Shown piece by piece: positions 23,188 through 31,623 of a DNA stretch of 38,899 nucleotides. Source of the stretch: Spirochaetia bacterium (GTDB lineage: Bacteria > Spirochaetota > Spirochaetia > Sphaerochaetales > Sphaerochaetaceae); assembly GCA_009930195.1 (NCBI GenBank), contig RZYT01000003.1, positions 1 through 38,899 of the forward strand. The letters are read 5' to 3'. The notes below the pieces were generated by a model, which was given only the letters and a program-made list of their open reading frames with translations, ran no database searches and was not told the DNA's origin. A program made the translations under genes and the position numbers. The first letter of the stretch is position 1, and each line of letters opens with the position of its first letter.

Positions 23188-23886
23188 ATGGAAGAGAAAC
23201 CCGTTGTCCCTGTCCACTTGGGCATCATCATGGATGGAAACGGCCGGTGGGCGAAGAAGCGTTCGCTTCCTCGCACTGCCGGGCATCTTGAAGGCTTGAA
23301 AGCACTCAAGCGCGTGATATGTGAAGCGGCATCTCAGGGCATCGGGTTTGTCACCTTCTATACCTTCTCCACTGAGAATTGGAAACGAAGTGAGCAGGAA
23401 GTTGCTTACCTCATGAAGCTCTTCGTGACCAAGATCCATGGAGAGCTTGCATTCTACAACAAGCATGGCATCCGCATCCTTGCAAGAGGGGATCTGTCGG
23501 CTCTTCCTGAGGAAGTCCGAACTGCCATCGAAAAAACCATACACGAGACACGAAACAACAAGACCATCACTGCCATCGTAGCGATCAATTATGGTGGTCG
23601 CGATGAGATTTGTCGTGCGGTGAACCAGTATATGCAGGAATGTCCCGGACAATCCATCACCGAGGAAGCACTGGCTGCCCATTTGGACTTGCCATCCGTG
23701 CCTCCGGTGGATATGATTGTGAGAAGCGCGAATGAAAAACGGCTGAGCAACTTTCTCTTGTGGGACAGTGCATACGCGGAACTCGCCTTCTACGAAAAAC
23801 TGTGGCCCGATTGGAACGAAGAGGATATTCGCCAGGTCTGCTGTGATTATAGTGAGAGGGAGAGAAAGTTCGGGGGGGTACAATGA
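23188..23886 (+). CDS. uppS: undecaprenyl diphosphate synthase
   Basis: A 232-residue cis-prenyltransferase making the C55 lipid carrier for the cell wall. D16 lies in IMDGNGRWAKKR, FSTENWKRSEQEV follows, and the C-terminal diphosphate-binding motif reads RSANEKRLSNFLLW then AYAEL. The usual RTGGE is RSANE, but the arginines, serine and glutamates that bind substrate are all kept. GGAG lies 7 bases before the ATG. The stop overlaps cdsA by ATGA. A run of seven G (23872-23878) lies just before the end. Confidence 0.95.
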   Translation: MEEKPVVPVHLGIIMDGNGRWAKKRSLPRTAGHLEGLKALKRVICEAASQGIGFVTFYTFSTENWKRSEQEVAYLMKLFVTKIHGELAFYNKHGIRILARGDLSALPEEVRTAIEKTIHETRNNKTITAIVAINYGGRDEICRAVNQYMQECPGQSITEEALAAHLDLPSVPPVDMIVRSANEKRLSNFLLWDSAYAELAFYEKLWPDWNEEDIRQVCCDYSERERKFGGVQ

Positions 23887-24722
23887 CATCCATGACCAAA
23901 CGGGTCCTTACTACAGTCGTCACATTGCCTGTTCTGTTTTGTGTTATCTTTTTTCTTCCGCACAATTCGTATCTTGCGCTCTCCCTGTTGGCGGTAGCAA
24001 CTGCCATCTACGGCGCAAAAGAGATGCAGGCTTTGTACCAGAAAGCAGAAGGGTCGAAACCTCACCTCCCCTGCTATTTTGTAGGTATCCTTCCCTTCGC
24101 ACAGTGGCTCCAGATCGCATACTATCCCCAACTCCCTCTGGTGGACTTGGCTTTCGTCCTGCTTGCATTGGGTTTCTTCTCCACTGAGCTTTTCATGGGT
24201 GAGAAGGATGCTTTTGCAAAATCACTCTCCCGTATCGGCGGTGAAAGCCTTATCCTGCTCTACCCCGGTCTGTTGATCACCTTCATCCAGCGCCTTACCG
24301 CCGTTGCCTATCCCACACAAGCACTCTTGCTGTTTTTCCTTCTGGTCTTCGGCAATGATGTGTTTGCATTTTTGTTCGGCATGTCACTTGGAAGGAAGAA
24401 CAAGGGAATCCTGAAGGTCAGTCCCAACAAGAGCCTTGCCGGTTTCCTTGGCGGAACGCTGAGCACCATTGCCCTTTCACTGCTTTTCTGCGTGTTCGTT
24501 CCTGGAATCAAGGAAAGCATAGCTCCTTGGCAGGCAGCTTTGCTTGGTCTTGTCACCTCAACATCAGCAAACATCGGGGATCTCATCGAGAGCGCCTTCA
24601 AGCGATCGGCCTCCGTCAAGGACAGCGGTACGCTCATCCCGGGCCGTGGTGGTTTGCTCGATTCCATCGATTCCCTGCTGGCCAGTGCGCCCATCTTCTG
24701 GGTACTGCTCTCCCTCTTCTAG
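23883..24722 (+). CDS. cdsA: phosphatidate cytidylyltransferase
   Basis: A 279-residue membrane enzyme with about eight hydrophobic segments that makes CDP-diacylglycerol. The CDS signature near the C-terminus is recognisable (ESAFKR, VKDSGTLIPGRGGLLDSIDSL). However, the usual PGHGG-x-x-DR reads PGRGG-x-x-DS, and the earlier SPKKxxEG motif reads SPNKSLAG. Position and remaining motifs make the call firm. The start overlaps the uppS stop, with a G-rich stretch just upstream as ribosome binding site. dxr starts 6 bases after its stop. Confidence 0.92.
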   Translation: MTSMTKRVLTTVVTLPVLFCVIFFLPHNSYLALSLLAVATAIYGAKEMQALYQKAEGSKPHLPCYFVGILPFAQWLQIAYYPQLPLVDLAFVLLALGFFSTELFMGEKDAFAKSLSRIGGESLILLYPGLLITFIQRLTAVAYPTQALLLFFLLVFGNDVFAFLFGMSLGRKNKGILKVSPNKSLAGFLGGTLSTIALSLLFCVFVPGIKESIAPWQAALLGLVTSTSANIGDLIESAFKRSASVKDSGTLIPGRGGLLDSIDSLLASAPIFWVLLSLF

Positions 24723-24728
24723 GCCTGT

Positions 24729-25844
24729 ATGAAACGAGTCATCATCCTGGGATGCACGGGGAGCATCGGAAGCACCGCCCTCAAGGCAATCCGGGAGAAC
24801 CTTGCTTCCCTGCAGGTGGTAGGCCTTTGTGCACACTCCAATGGTGCACAGCTTGCATCCTTGGCAAAAGAGTTCGGAGCCGAGGCAATCTGTCTCACCA
24901 GCGGGGAACACTGCAATGGTGAGCCTGCAAGGATGTATCGGGGGTTCTCCGGCCTGGAGCAGATGCTCAAGGACCTGGATGCCGACATCGTACTCAATGC
25001 GATCGCTGGATTCGAAGGGCTCCGCGCTTCTCTGATGAGTCTTCGCAATGGCTTTGATCTCGCCTTGGCAAACAAGGAGAGTGTGGTCTGTGCCGGCTCC
25101 TACCTGTTTGCGGTGGCACAGGAGCACAAGCGACGCATCATGCCGGTGGACAGTGAACATTCGGCGATCCTTGAGCTTCTGAAAGGAAGGGATCGTTCGT
25201 CGGTGGAAAGCTTGATCCTCACTGCCAGCGGCGGTCCTTTCCGAACGCTGGAAAGAGAACGATTCGATTCCATCACTGTTGAACAGGCACTTGCCCACCC
25301 AACCTGGAAGATGGGCAAAAAGATTTCCATAGACAGTGCCACCCTGGCCAACAAGGCCCTCGAAGTCATTGAGGCTGCACATCTCTTCGGATTTGACGGA
25401 GAGCACATCGAGGTGGTGATCCATCCCCAGTCCATCGTTCATTCCATGATCCGTACCACTGATGGGGCGGTTTATGCCCAACTGGGGAACCCGGACATGA
25501 CCTTACCCATCATCAACGCACTTACCGACGGGAGCAAAAACCTGGTGAGAAGACTGGACTTCAGCCATCTGTCGCTTCATTTCGAAACACCAGATTACCA
25601 GCGTTTCCCCTTGCTGGGCCTTGCCTTCTCCATCCTGGAGAGAAAAGGATCGGCAGCCCTTGCATTCAATGCTGCAGATGAGGTTGCGGTCGGCGCCTTC
25701 CTGGAGGGACGCATCTCTTATCCACGTCTTATCGAGGTGGTGCAGAAAACCGTTGAACATGACTGGGATGCAGAAATCCAAGACTTTCAACACATCCTTG
25801 CCCTTGATGCACAAGCAAGAGACCTGGCAAGAAGGTTCATATGA
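24729..25844 (+). CDS. dxr: 1-deoxy-D-xylulose 5-phosphate reductoisomerase
   Basis: A 371-residue NADPH enzyme of the MEP isoprenoid pathway, feeding uppS upstream in the same operon. The N-terminal nucleotide site is LGCTGSIGSTAL, NKES follows near residue 115, the metal/substrate site is DSEHSA, and SGGPF and HPTWKMGKKISIDSATLANK complete the pattern. Glycine of the usual NKGLE is alanine here (NKALE). The ribosome binding site is weak (TAGG), which suggests coupling to cdsA. The stop overlaps rseP by ATGA. Confidence 0.96.
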   Translation: MKRVIILGCTGSIGSTALKAIRENLASLQVVGLCAHSNGAQLASLAKEFGAEAICLTSGEHCNGEPARMYRGFSGLEQMLKDLDADIVLNAIAGFEGLRASLMSLRNGFDLALANKESVVCAGSYLFAVAQEHKRRIMPVDSEHSAILELLKGRDRSSVESLILTASGGPFRTLERERFDSITVEQALAHPTWKMGKKISIDSATLANKALEVIEAAHLFGFDGEHIEVVIHPQSIVHSMIRTTDGAVYAQLGNPDMTLPIINALTDGSKNLVRRLDFSHLSLHFETPDYQRFPLLGLAFSILERKGSAALAFNAADEVAVGAFLEGRISYPRLIEVVQKTVEHDWDAEIQDFQHILALDAQARDLARRFI

Positions 25845-27232
25845 TCGGCTTTGCTGCCATCCTGATGAAGTACCTCATTGGCTTGGTTGGCATAACGGTG
25901 GTGGTGGTCATCCATGAGATAGGTCACCTGCTTGCAGCCAGGGCAAACGGCATAGATGTGGAAGTCTTCTCGTTCGGGCTCGGACCGAAGCTCTGGGGAA
26001 AGCGGGTGAAGGGCACAGAGTTCCGGATCAGTCTGTTTCCCCTCGGTGGCTATTGCCGCCTGAAAGGCTCCGATGATCTCAGCCAAGCCCTGATCCATGG
26101 AAAGCGAACATTCACCCACACCGAGGAAGGTTCACTGTTCGGAGTGCATCCCCTCAAACGGGCACTGACCTATCTGTCCGGCCCTGTTGCAAACATCCTG
26201 TTCTCGCTGTTCATTTTCGCTCTGCTTGCATCCCTGCCCCACCAACTTATCTCAACCGAGGCAAGGATAGCCACCACCAACGACTATCCGCTTCTGTTTC
26301 CCAATGCTCTGAGCCCAGCCTACGAGGCAGGGCTCAGAAGCGGTGATCTGGTCACCAGATTGGGCAGTACACCCATTGAGGACTGGGAGCAACTGGAGGC
26401 ACTCCTGCTTGCTTCTGACGACGGCAAGGAGAGCTTTACGGTGCTTCGTGATGGGAAGCCTCTGGTCATTGATGTACAGGGAGTGCACGTCGAGGGAGCA
26501 ACCTTCCGCTTCGGTCTGTCACCCCTTCAGGATACGGTGGTCGGCAGTGTCAGACCAGCCACAGCGGAAGCAGGGGCGGGATTGCGCCCGAACGACCATA
26601 TCCTTCGTGTGGATGGACAGGAGGTTGCGAACCATCTGGATCTGCATTCTCATTTGGCAGGCAAAACAGGCGAAATCTCACTGACAGTCCTTCGTGATGG
26701 ACAAGAACACATCGTATCGTTCACCCCCGCACGGGATGAGACAGGCAATCCGGTTTTCGGATTCTCGCTGCAAGCCAGGATACAAGACGTACCACGTCAG
26801 TCCTTCCGCTTATCGGAAGGCTGGAAGACCACCACCCGCATCACTGCTCAGATACTCTCTGCCCTGAAGTCTCTTTTTCAGCGAGACCAAGCCAAAGAAA
26901 GTACCCCCGAATTCACCGGGATGGCTCGTTCGGCCCTCTTGATCGGGGATATCACCAGCCTGGGGTTCGAGCAGAACACGCAAAGCGGGTTGCACGCCCT
27001 CCTCTATCTGATGGGAATCGTCTCCATATCACTAGCTTTGGCCAACAGCATACCGCTGCCCGCTTTTGATGGGGGACAGATCATCATCGCACTTGCGGAA
27101 TGGATGACAAAACGTCAGATCAGGCCAAAGACCTACTACGTATTGCAGCTGATCGGCATAGCATGTGTTTTACTGATATTCTTGCTTTTGACGCTGACGG
27201 ATATCCGCCACTTCCTGTTGATCAGGCGTTAG
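25841..27232 (+). CDS. rseP: RIP metalloprotease RseP (site-2 protease)
   Basis: A 463-residue intramembrane zinc protease. HEIGH at residues 25-29 lies in the first membrane segment. Two PDZ-like regions follow (about 130-215 and 220-300), then the third zinc ligand motif LPAFDGG in a C-terminal membrane segment, and a last hydrophobic segment. It cuts anti-sigma factors and other membrane proteins. It is the last gene of the rpsB operon and overlaps the 3' end of the convergent dnaB by 11 bases, with no terminator visible. Confidence 0.93.
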   Translation: MIGFAAILMKYLIGLVGITVVVVIHEIGHLLAARANGIDVEVFSFGLGPKLWGKRVKGTEFRISLFPLGGYCRLKGSDDLSQALIHGKRTFTHTEEGSLFGVHPLKRALTYLSGPVANILFSLFIFALLASLPHQLISTEARIATTNDYPLLFPNALSPAYEAGLRSGDLVTRLGSTPIEDWEQLEALLLASDDGKESFTVLRDGKPLVIDVQGVHVEGATFRFGLSPLQDTVVGSVRPATAEAGAGLRPNDHILRVDGQEVANHLDLHSHLAGKTGEISLTVLRDGQEHIVSFTPARDETGNPVFGFSLQARIQDVPRQSFRLSEGWKTTTRITAQILSALKSLFQRDQAKESTPEFTGMARSALLIGDITSLGFEQNTQSGLHALLYLMGIVSISLALANSIPLPAFDGGQIIIALAEWMTKRQIRPKTYYVLQLIGIACVLLIFLLLTLTDIRHFLLIRR

Positions 27233-28607
27233 GATTGTTGCTTGCCACATACTTGTGGCTGAACTCCATCTCCTCAAAACGAACAATATTGCTGACAAAA
27301 GCCAAGGAGAAGACACCTGTCTCTCCGTTTCGGTTCTTCGCCATGATGATCTTCGTTTCCTGGATGTTGTTCTTCTCACGCTCAGATTCATCATCGGTCC
27401 GGTTCTTGCCTACATCACGGTGCAGGAGAATGACTACGTCTGCGTCCTGCTCGATGGAGCCTGAATCCCTGAGGTCACTGAGCTTTGGTTCCACACCATC
27501 TGCCTGTCGACCTACCTGGGAGAGGCAGACCACAGGGACATCAAGTTCACGAGCGAGTTGCTTCAGGGAACGGCTGATGATGGATATCTGCTCATGTCGG
27601 GGGATACGGGCATCGGCTTCCGCATCGATCAGACCGATGTAGTCGATGAAGATTACCTGGATATCGTGTTCAATCTTCATTCTGCGTGCCTGTGCACGAA
27701 GCTCCATCAGCTTCATGTTCGGAGTATCCTGGATATAGAGCTCTGCATCGTAGAGACTGGATGAGGCATCGATGATTGCACTCATCTCACTGTTCTTCAG
27801 CGTAGCCTTCCTGATATGGGAGAAGTCAACACGGCTGTGACCGGTGAGCAGGCGTTCCATCAAGCTGGCTGCACTCATTTCCAGGGAGAAAAAGGCAACA
27901 CGATACTTCTTCTTGACAATCATATTGAGAGTCAAGGAGAGAGCGAAGGCCGTCTTACCGATGGAAGGTCGGGCACCGACAATGATGAATTCCTGCTTTT
28001 TCAATCCGCCGGTGATGGAATCGAGGGGGGCATACCCCGTCTCAAACCCATTCTTGACACCACTGGTCGAGCGCATCTCGATATCATTGATGGTCGTGGT
28101 GATGAGATCCTTGATACTGTAGTAGTTGTCACTACCGGCAGTCTCATTGCTCAGTTTGGAGAGCGATTGCTCCCCTTCATCTATCACCTTCTGGATATCA
28201 TGCGACTCATCAAAGGCATTGTCTTTCAGCTTGGAAGCAAACAAGAGCAGTTTGCGTCTCTGGCTGAGAGCCTTGAGGATTTTTGCATAATACGCGGCAT
28301 TCGTCGTTGTGGGAACATCGCTGGTGAGGGTGGAGATATAGGAGAGCCCGCCACATTGATCAACCAAACCCTTGCGTTTGAGAAACGCACTGAGGGTAAT
28401 CAGATCAAGTGTTTCCGAGCTCTCCTGGCGAAAGGTGACGATGGCGCCGAACAGCTGCTGGTGTGCTACCTTGTAGAAGTCATCCTTACCCAAGAAGTCA
28501 GTCACTTCAACAAGGACTTTCTCGTTGAGCAGAATCGCTCCCAGCACCGCGCGCTCCGCTTCCTCGTTCTGAGGAGGGACACGCCCCAGCATACTGTCAT
28601 TCGCCAT
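27222..28607 (-). CDS. dnaB: replicative DNA helicase DnaB
   Basis: A 461-residue hexameric helicase. The N-terminal domain (PPQNEEAERAVLGAIL) is followed by the RecA-like motor with Walker A GARPSIGKT at 211-219, the FFSLEMS strand, FIDYIGLI as Walker B and QVGRQADG-x-PKLSDLRDSGSIEQDAD near the C-terminus. No intein is present at the usual P-loop position. It starts 4 bases after the rplI stop, so translation is probably coupled. rplI-dnaB adjacency is common in many bacteria. It is last in the rpsF operon. Confidence 0.96.
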   Translation of the reverse strand: MANDSMLGRVPPQNEEAERAVLGAILLNEKVLVEVTDFLGKDDFYKVAHQQLFGAIVTFRQESSETLDLITLSAFLKRKGLVDQCGGLSYISTLTSDVPTTTNAAYYAKILKALSQRRKLLLFASKLKDNAFDESHDIQKVIDEGEQSLSKLSNETAGSDNYYSIKDLITTTINDIEMRSTSGVKNGFETGYAPLDSITGGLKKQEFIIVGARPSIGKTAFALSLTLNMIVKKKYRVAFFSLEMSAASLMERLLTGHSRVDFSHIRKATLKNSEMSAIIDASSSLYDAELYIQDTPNMKLMELRAQARRMKIEHDIQVIFIDYIGLIDAEADARIPRHEQISIISRSLKQLARELDVPVVCLSQVGRQADGVEPKLSDLRDSGSIEQDADVVILLHRDVGKNRTDDESEREKNNIQETKIIMAKNRNGETGVFSLAFVSNIVRFEEMEFSHKYVASNNPNA

Positions 28608-28611
28608 ACGC

Positions 28612-29190
28612 TTACTCAGTCACTTCTGTAGTTGCAGCAGCCTCGGCAGCAGCGGCCTTTGCAGCTTCCGCTTCAGCCTTGGCAGCGGCTTTTGCAGCCT
28701 CTGCGGCAGCCTTGGCTTCTGCAGCCTGGCGAGCCTTCACGGTTGCTTCACTTTCGACCACAAGCTTCACCTCGGCACTCTCGTCCTCATAGAGGCGAAC
28801 ACGCACCGAATAGGTACCAACCATCTTGATGGCATGGGTGGCAACTTCGATCTTCTTGCGTTCAACTTCGATACCCTGCTTGGCCAAAGCTTCCTGAACC
28901 ATGGAGGAAGTGACCGAACCGAAGAGCTTGCCGCTCTCACCGGCGGAAACGACCATGGTCAGGGCAACCTTGTCCAGCTTCTCCTTCATGCTTGCACTTG
29001 CAGAACGCTTCTCGATCTTGCGTTTTTCGATTGCTGCGGTGCGGGAGGCAAAAATGGACTGGTTGGTCTTGTTGAACATGACTGCCATATTGTTGGGCAG
29101 CAGGAAATTACGGGCATACCCGTCCTTGACATCTACCACGTCTCCCTCTTCTCCGAGATTGACGACATCCTGATTGAGAATGATTTTCAT
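28612..29190 (-). CDS. rplI: 50S ribosomal protein L9 with alanine-rich tail
   Basis: A 192-residue L9. The N-terminal RNA-binding domain (MKIILNQDVVNLGEEGDVVDV, GYARNFLLPNNMA), the long connecting helix and the C-terminal domain up to about 147 are normal. Residues 148-192 add a low-complexity tail almost only of Ala, Lys and Glu, probably one long helix. Usual L9 ends near 148. AAGGAG lies 8 bases before the ATG. Confidence 0.95.
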   Translation of the reverse strand: MKIILNQDVVNLGEEGDVVDVKDGYARNFLLPNNMAVMFNKTNQSIFASRTAAIEKRKIEKRSASASMKEKLDKVALTMVVSAGESGKLFGSVTSSMVQEALAKQGIEVERKKIEVATHAIKMVGTYSVRVRLYEDESAEVKLVVESEATVKARQAAEAKAAAEAAKAAAKAEAEAAKAAAAEAAATTEVTE

Positions 29191-29202
29191 AGGGATAACT
29201 CC

Positions 29203-30171
29203 TTACTCATTGCTTCTATACGCTATCCATGTCTCCGTAACCCCTAACAAGGGAAGTACAAAGACAACCACCACGTTCACCCCAGGTATGAGAAACGCCA
29301 ACAAGAACACCGAGGAAAACAATCTGGCGGTATTGACAACCAAGCCCTTCCGCAACGCGAAATGCGTTGTGATGGCCATACCTTGCACAGCATACAGTAC
29401 GCTACTTCCCAACGCAACCTGCAGTGCCAAAGCACGGCTGAGGTAGTTCGCCTTGAGAAGAATCAGTGCCAGCACCAAGGTCCAGGACCCGAGAAATACC
29501 CAAAGTGTTGCTTCAGGAACCCTCCAGCCTGCAATCCGTTTGCTGAAACTGCTGTCGTACCGGTATTGGTAGCTCATCGCCATAAAGGAGGTGAAACCCA
29601 CCAACGCCATACACAGGGGAGCCAACATGGCTCCTATCGCCAAAACCGACATCCGATAAAGACTCCTCAACTCGCTGTCCGCAAGCAAAGCAGTCGGATC
29701 GGTGTCACCCGATGCCTGTCCGAGAATCATGCGAAAGGTCTCATACATTGCTGAATTGACCCACTCAAGCGCCTCGTTAGGCTTTGAAAACCCAATGACC
29801 ACCACAACCGAAGCAACCACGCCAAACAGGCAGGATGCCAGGTATCGGTACAGTGTCCGCCGCTCAGCAAGTGCAATCCATACCGCACTAGCGACCAACA
29901 ACACAGTCGGGATGAACAATCCGATCAGAAGCAGAATTCGGCCTTCCGGGCTGCCCAGGGCATCCCTGGAACGGATAAGCTCGGTTGCTGCCAACAGCAA
30001 GGCAACCAAGGCAACCGGAAGCAAAGCCACTTTCCGATCAGAAAACTTCGGGGCAAGAACCATCAAGGGGATGGTGAAGACCAGATTGCCGATCATCAGC
30101 CGGGAGAGCACGAAGCTCACACCCACCAAGATCAACATCTCTCTGATCGACTTGGAATCCAGACGGTTCAT
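29203..30171 (-). CDS. DUF2232/YybS-like membrane protein
   Basis: A 322-residue integral membrane protein with about eight hydrophobic segments. I call the family from general topology and from position: between rpsR and rplI, the spot occupied by YybS (DUF2232) proteins in several phyla. No catalytic motif is seen and the function is unknown. ATG 30171 has GGGAG only 2 bases upstream; a GTG at 30183, three bases after the rpsR stop, is an alternative start adding four residues. Confidence 0.7.
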   Translation of the reverse strand: MNRLDSKSIREMLILVGVSFVLSRLMIGNLVFTIPLMVLAPKFSDRKVALLPVALVALLLAATELIRSRDALGSPEGRILLLIGLFIPTVLLVASAVWIALAERRTLYRYLASCLFGVVASVVVVIGFSKPNEALEWVNSAMYETFRMILGQASGDTDPTALLADSELRSLYRMSVLAIGAMLAPLCMALVGFTSFMAMSYQYRYDSSFSKRIAGWRVPEATLWVFLGSWTLVLALILLKANYLSRALALQVALGSSVLYAVQGMAITTHFALRKGLVVNTARLFSSVFLLAFLIPGVNVVVVFVLPLLGVTETWIAYRSNE

Positions 30172-30186
30172 AGCTCCCAACACAGG

Positions 30187-30480
30187 TTACTTCTTCTCGA
30201 ACGGGAGGTACGCGAGAACGCGTGCCTTCTTGATCTCGTTGGTAACAGCCCTCTGGTGCTTTGCACAGCAACCAGTGATGCGGGCGGGAAGAATCTTTCC
30301 ACGTTCGGTGATATAGCGCCGAAGCATTTCGGGGTTCTTGTAATCAGGCGTCAGGTTCTGGGTACAAAACTTGCAAACCTTCTTGCGGAAGCTGGGCTTG
30401 CGTCCACCCATCCTTCTGTCGCCTCTTCCACTCTTTCCATCCATATCGTTCATCATGGAATCATTATCGTCATCGCGCAT
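30187..30480 (-). CDS. rpsR: 30S ribosomal protein S18
   Basis: A 97-residue S18 with the zinc-type cysteine pattern: C-x-x-C in KVCKFC and then [29 protein letters not shown] is the conserved core. About 30 extra N-terminal residues are acidic then basic, Met- and Gly-rich. ATG 30480 was chosen because AAGGAG lies 8 bases before it; an in-frame ATG at 30498 precedes that site. Confidence 0.95.
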   Translation of the reverse strand: MRDDDNDSMMNDMDGKSGRGDRRMGGRKPSFRKKVCKFCTQNLTPDYKNPEMLRRYITERGKILPARITGCCAKHQRAVTNEIKKARVLAYLPFEKK

Positions 30481-30525
30481 GCATGTATCTCCTTGCATTA
30501 CTGTCAGCTGCCATACAGCAGCTTG

Positions 30526-31017
30526 TTAGAATGGGATCTGATCGTCGTCGAACTGCTCAGGGCCACCGATGTCCATCATGGGCACCGATTCCTTGGGAGC
30601 TGGACGAGAACCGTACGATCCTTGGCTTCTGGCCGCAGGCTGTTCGCTGCGACCTCTCTCACTCCTGCCACCTTCGGCGGAAGCGGATGAGCTTGAAAGG
30701 AGCTGCAAAGAATTGACGGCAATTTCGACCCGGCTTCGGCTCTGACCGTCCTGTTCCCAGCGACTCTGCCTCAGCTCTCCAAGTATGGAAACCTGCCTTC
30801 CCTTCTCCAGATACTGGTTGATGGATTCGGCGCTCTTCCCAAACATTGTGCAGTCAAAAAAGTTGGCCTCATCTTCCCAGCGATTGTCAGCCGTCCTCTT
30901 TCTACGGTTGACTGCGATGGAAAAACGACAGATAGCCATGCCTCCATTGGAATAACGAAGCTCGCTCTCCCTCGTAAGCCGGCCTACCAACGCGACCACA
31001 TTCAAGTCATTTGCCAT
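30526..31017 (-). CDS. ssb: single-stranded DNA-binding protein
   Basis: A 163-residue SSB with an OB-fold in residues 1-110 (VALVGRLTRESELRY, FDCTMFGKSAE, GELRQSRWEQDG). A Gly/Ser/Arg-rich linker leads to the acidic tip DDDQIPF that recruits repair and replication proteins. AGGGAG lies 8 bases before the ATG. rpsF-ssb-rpsR is the standard order in bacteria. Confidence 0.97.
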   Translation of the reverse strand: MANDLNVVALVGRLTRESELRYSNGGMAICRFSIAVNRRKRTADNRWEDEANFFDCTMFGKSAESINQYLEKGRQVSILGELRQSRWEQDGQSRSRVEIAVNSLQLLSSSSASAEGGRSERGRSEQPAARSQGSYGSRPAPKESVPMMDIGGPEQFDDDQIPF

Positions 31018-31040
31018 TCGTGTGCTCCCTTCTTTGCAGA

Positions 31041-31322
31041 TTATTTTTCGTTGTTTACAAACAAATACTTCAGGATGTTGGCGTGCAACAGAAAAGCCTT
31101 CTCAAAGCCAAGGATGGTACTCGGATCAGCCTTCAGCTCGAAGTAGACATAGTGTCCCTTTTCCTGTTTCTTGATGTCATAGGCGAGATACTTGACGCCC
31201 ATGTCTTCCTGCTTGGTAATCTCTACCCCGGCAGCAGCAAAGGTGCTGGTCACAAATTCCAGGCCAGCGGTTGTGTTCTCTTCGTTTGCATTGAAGATAA
31301 CGGTGAACTCATAATTTCTCAT
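31041..31322 (-). CDS. rpsF: 30S ribosomal protein S6
   Basis: A 93-residue S6, normal length, that pairs with S18 in the platform of the 30S subunit. Visible family features are the MRNYEFTVIF start and the VKYLAYDIKKQEKGHYVYFEL strand pair in the middle. AAGGAGG lies 4 bases before the ATG. It is the first gene of the rpsF-ssb-rpsR-DUF2232-rplI-dnaB operon. Confidence 0.96.
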   Translation of the reverse strand: MRNYEFTVIFNANEENTTAGLEFVTSTFAAAGVEITKQEDMGVKYLAYDIKKQEKGHYVYFELKADPSTILGFEKAFLLHANILKYLFVNNEK

Positions 31323-31345
31323 GGTTCCTCCTTACGGACTAAATG

Positions 31346-31365
31346 ATCCGCCCTCAAGAGCGGAT
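31346..31365 (-). promoter_or_regulatory. hairpin in the rpsF leader
   Basis: ATCCG (31346-31350) and CGGAT (31361-31365) form the outer stem, with an inner CTC/GAG stem and a two-base bulge. It lies 23 bases before the rpsF start. The place fits S6:S18 feedback, but the CCG bulge of the known S6:S18 leader motif is not clear here. Confidence 0.3.
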
Positions 31366-31381
31366 AAAGAGGTGTCTCGAC

Positions 31382-31411
31382 AGACTACCATACTTTCACG
31401 GACTAGGTCAA
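31382..31411 (-). promoter_or_regulatory. promoter of the rpsF operon
   Basis: On the minus strand TTGACC (31411-31406), an 18-base spacer and TAGTCT (31387-31382) give a sigma-70 type promoter. An overlapping alternative is TTGTTG with TATGGT at 16 bases. The leader would be about 55 bases. Confidence 0.5.
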
Positions 31412-31457
31412 CAAAAGCGGTGCATATCCCACAATGCCACAACAGCTTGGGACATGA

Positions 31458-31484
31458 AAAACCGCCGGAGCGACCGGCGGTTTT
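31458..31484. terminator. terminator after the small basic-protein gene
   Basis: AAAACCGCCGG-type arms (31458-31468 with 31474-31484) form a perfect 11-pair stem over a 5-base loop. Because the arms end in A and T runs it can act in both directions. On the minus strand it ends the small transcript 37 bases after its stop codon and separates it from the rpsF promoter. Confidence 0.85.
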
Positions 31485-31520
31485 CGCTTTGGTACCAAGC
31501 TTAAAGATTACCAGAAAAAA

Positions 31521-31610
31521 CTACTTGTTCTTGTGTCTATTCTTTCTGAGCTTTTTCTTTCTCTTATGAGTAGCAATCTTATGCTTTTTTCTTTTTCTTC
31601 CACAAGGCAC
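31521..31610 (-). CDS. 29-residue very basic AURKAIP1/COX24-like (bS22/mS38-type) ribosomal protein
   Basis: The frame starts with GTG at 31610, 7 bases after an AAGGAG site (31623-31618), and stops at TAG 31523-31521. The product is 29 residues, more than half Lys, Arg or His, with the core KHKIATHKRKKKLRKNRHKNK. The pattern KxKIATHKRKKxxRKNRHKxK is what I recall from bacterial AURKAIP1/COX24-domain proteins, which relate to mitochondrial mS38 and to the tiny ribosomal protein bS22. It is flanked by its own promoter (31683-31711), a leader hairpin and a terminator, so the whole unit is only about 215 bases. Family assignment is from memory of the motif; existence of the gene is well supported by its signals. 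Confidence 0.85.
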   Translation of the reverse strand: MPCGRKRKKHKIATHKRKKKLRKNRHKNK

Positions 31611-31623
31611 TGTAGAGCTCCTT

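Noticed and set aside
23872-23878. Run of seven G at the end of uppS, considered as a phase-variable tract
   Set aside because: Short, and uppS and cdsA are essential genes; a similar seven-G run lies inside the ABC-F gene (19322-19328), so it seems to be chance. It also serves as ribosome binding region for cdsA.
28625-28745. GC-rich triplet-like repetition considered as a microsatellite or repeat array
   Set aside because: It is simply the code for the Ala/Lys/Glu tail of L9, with varied codons and no fixed unit.
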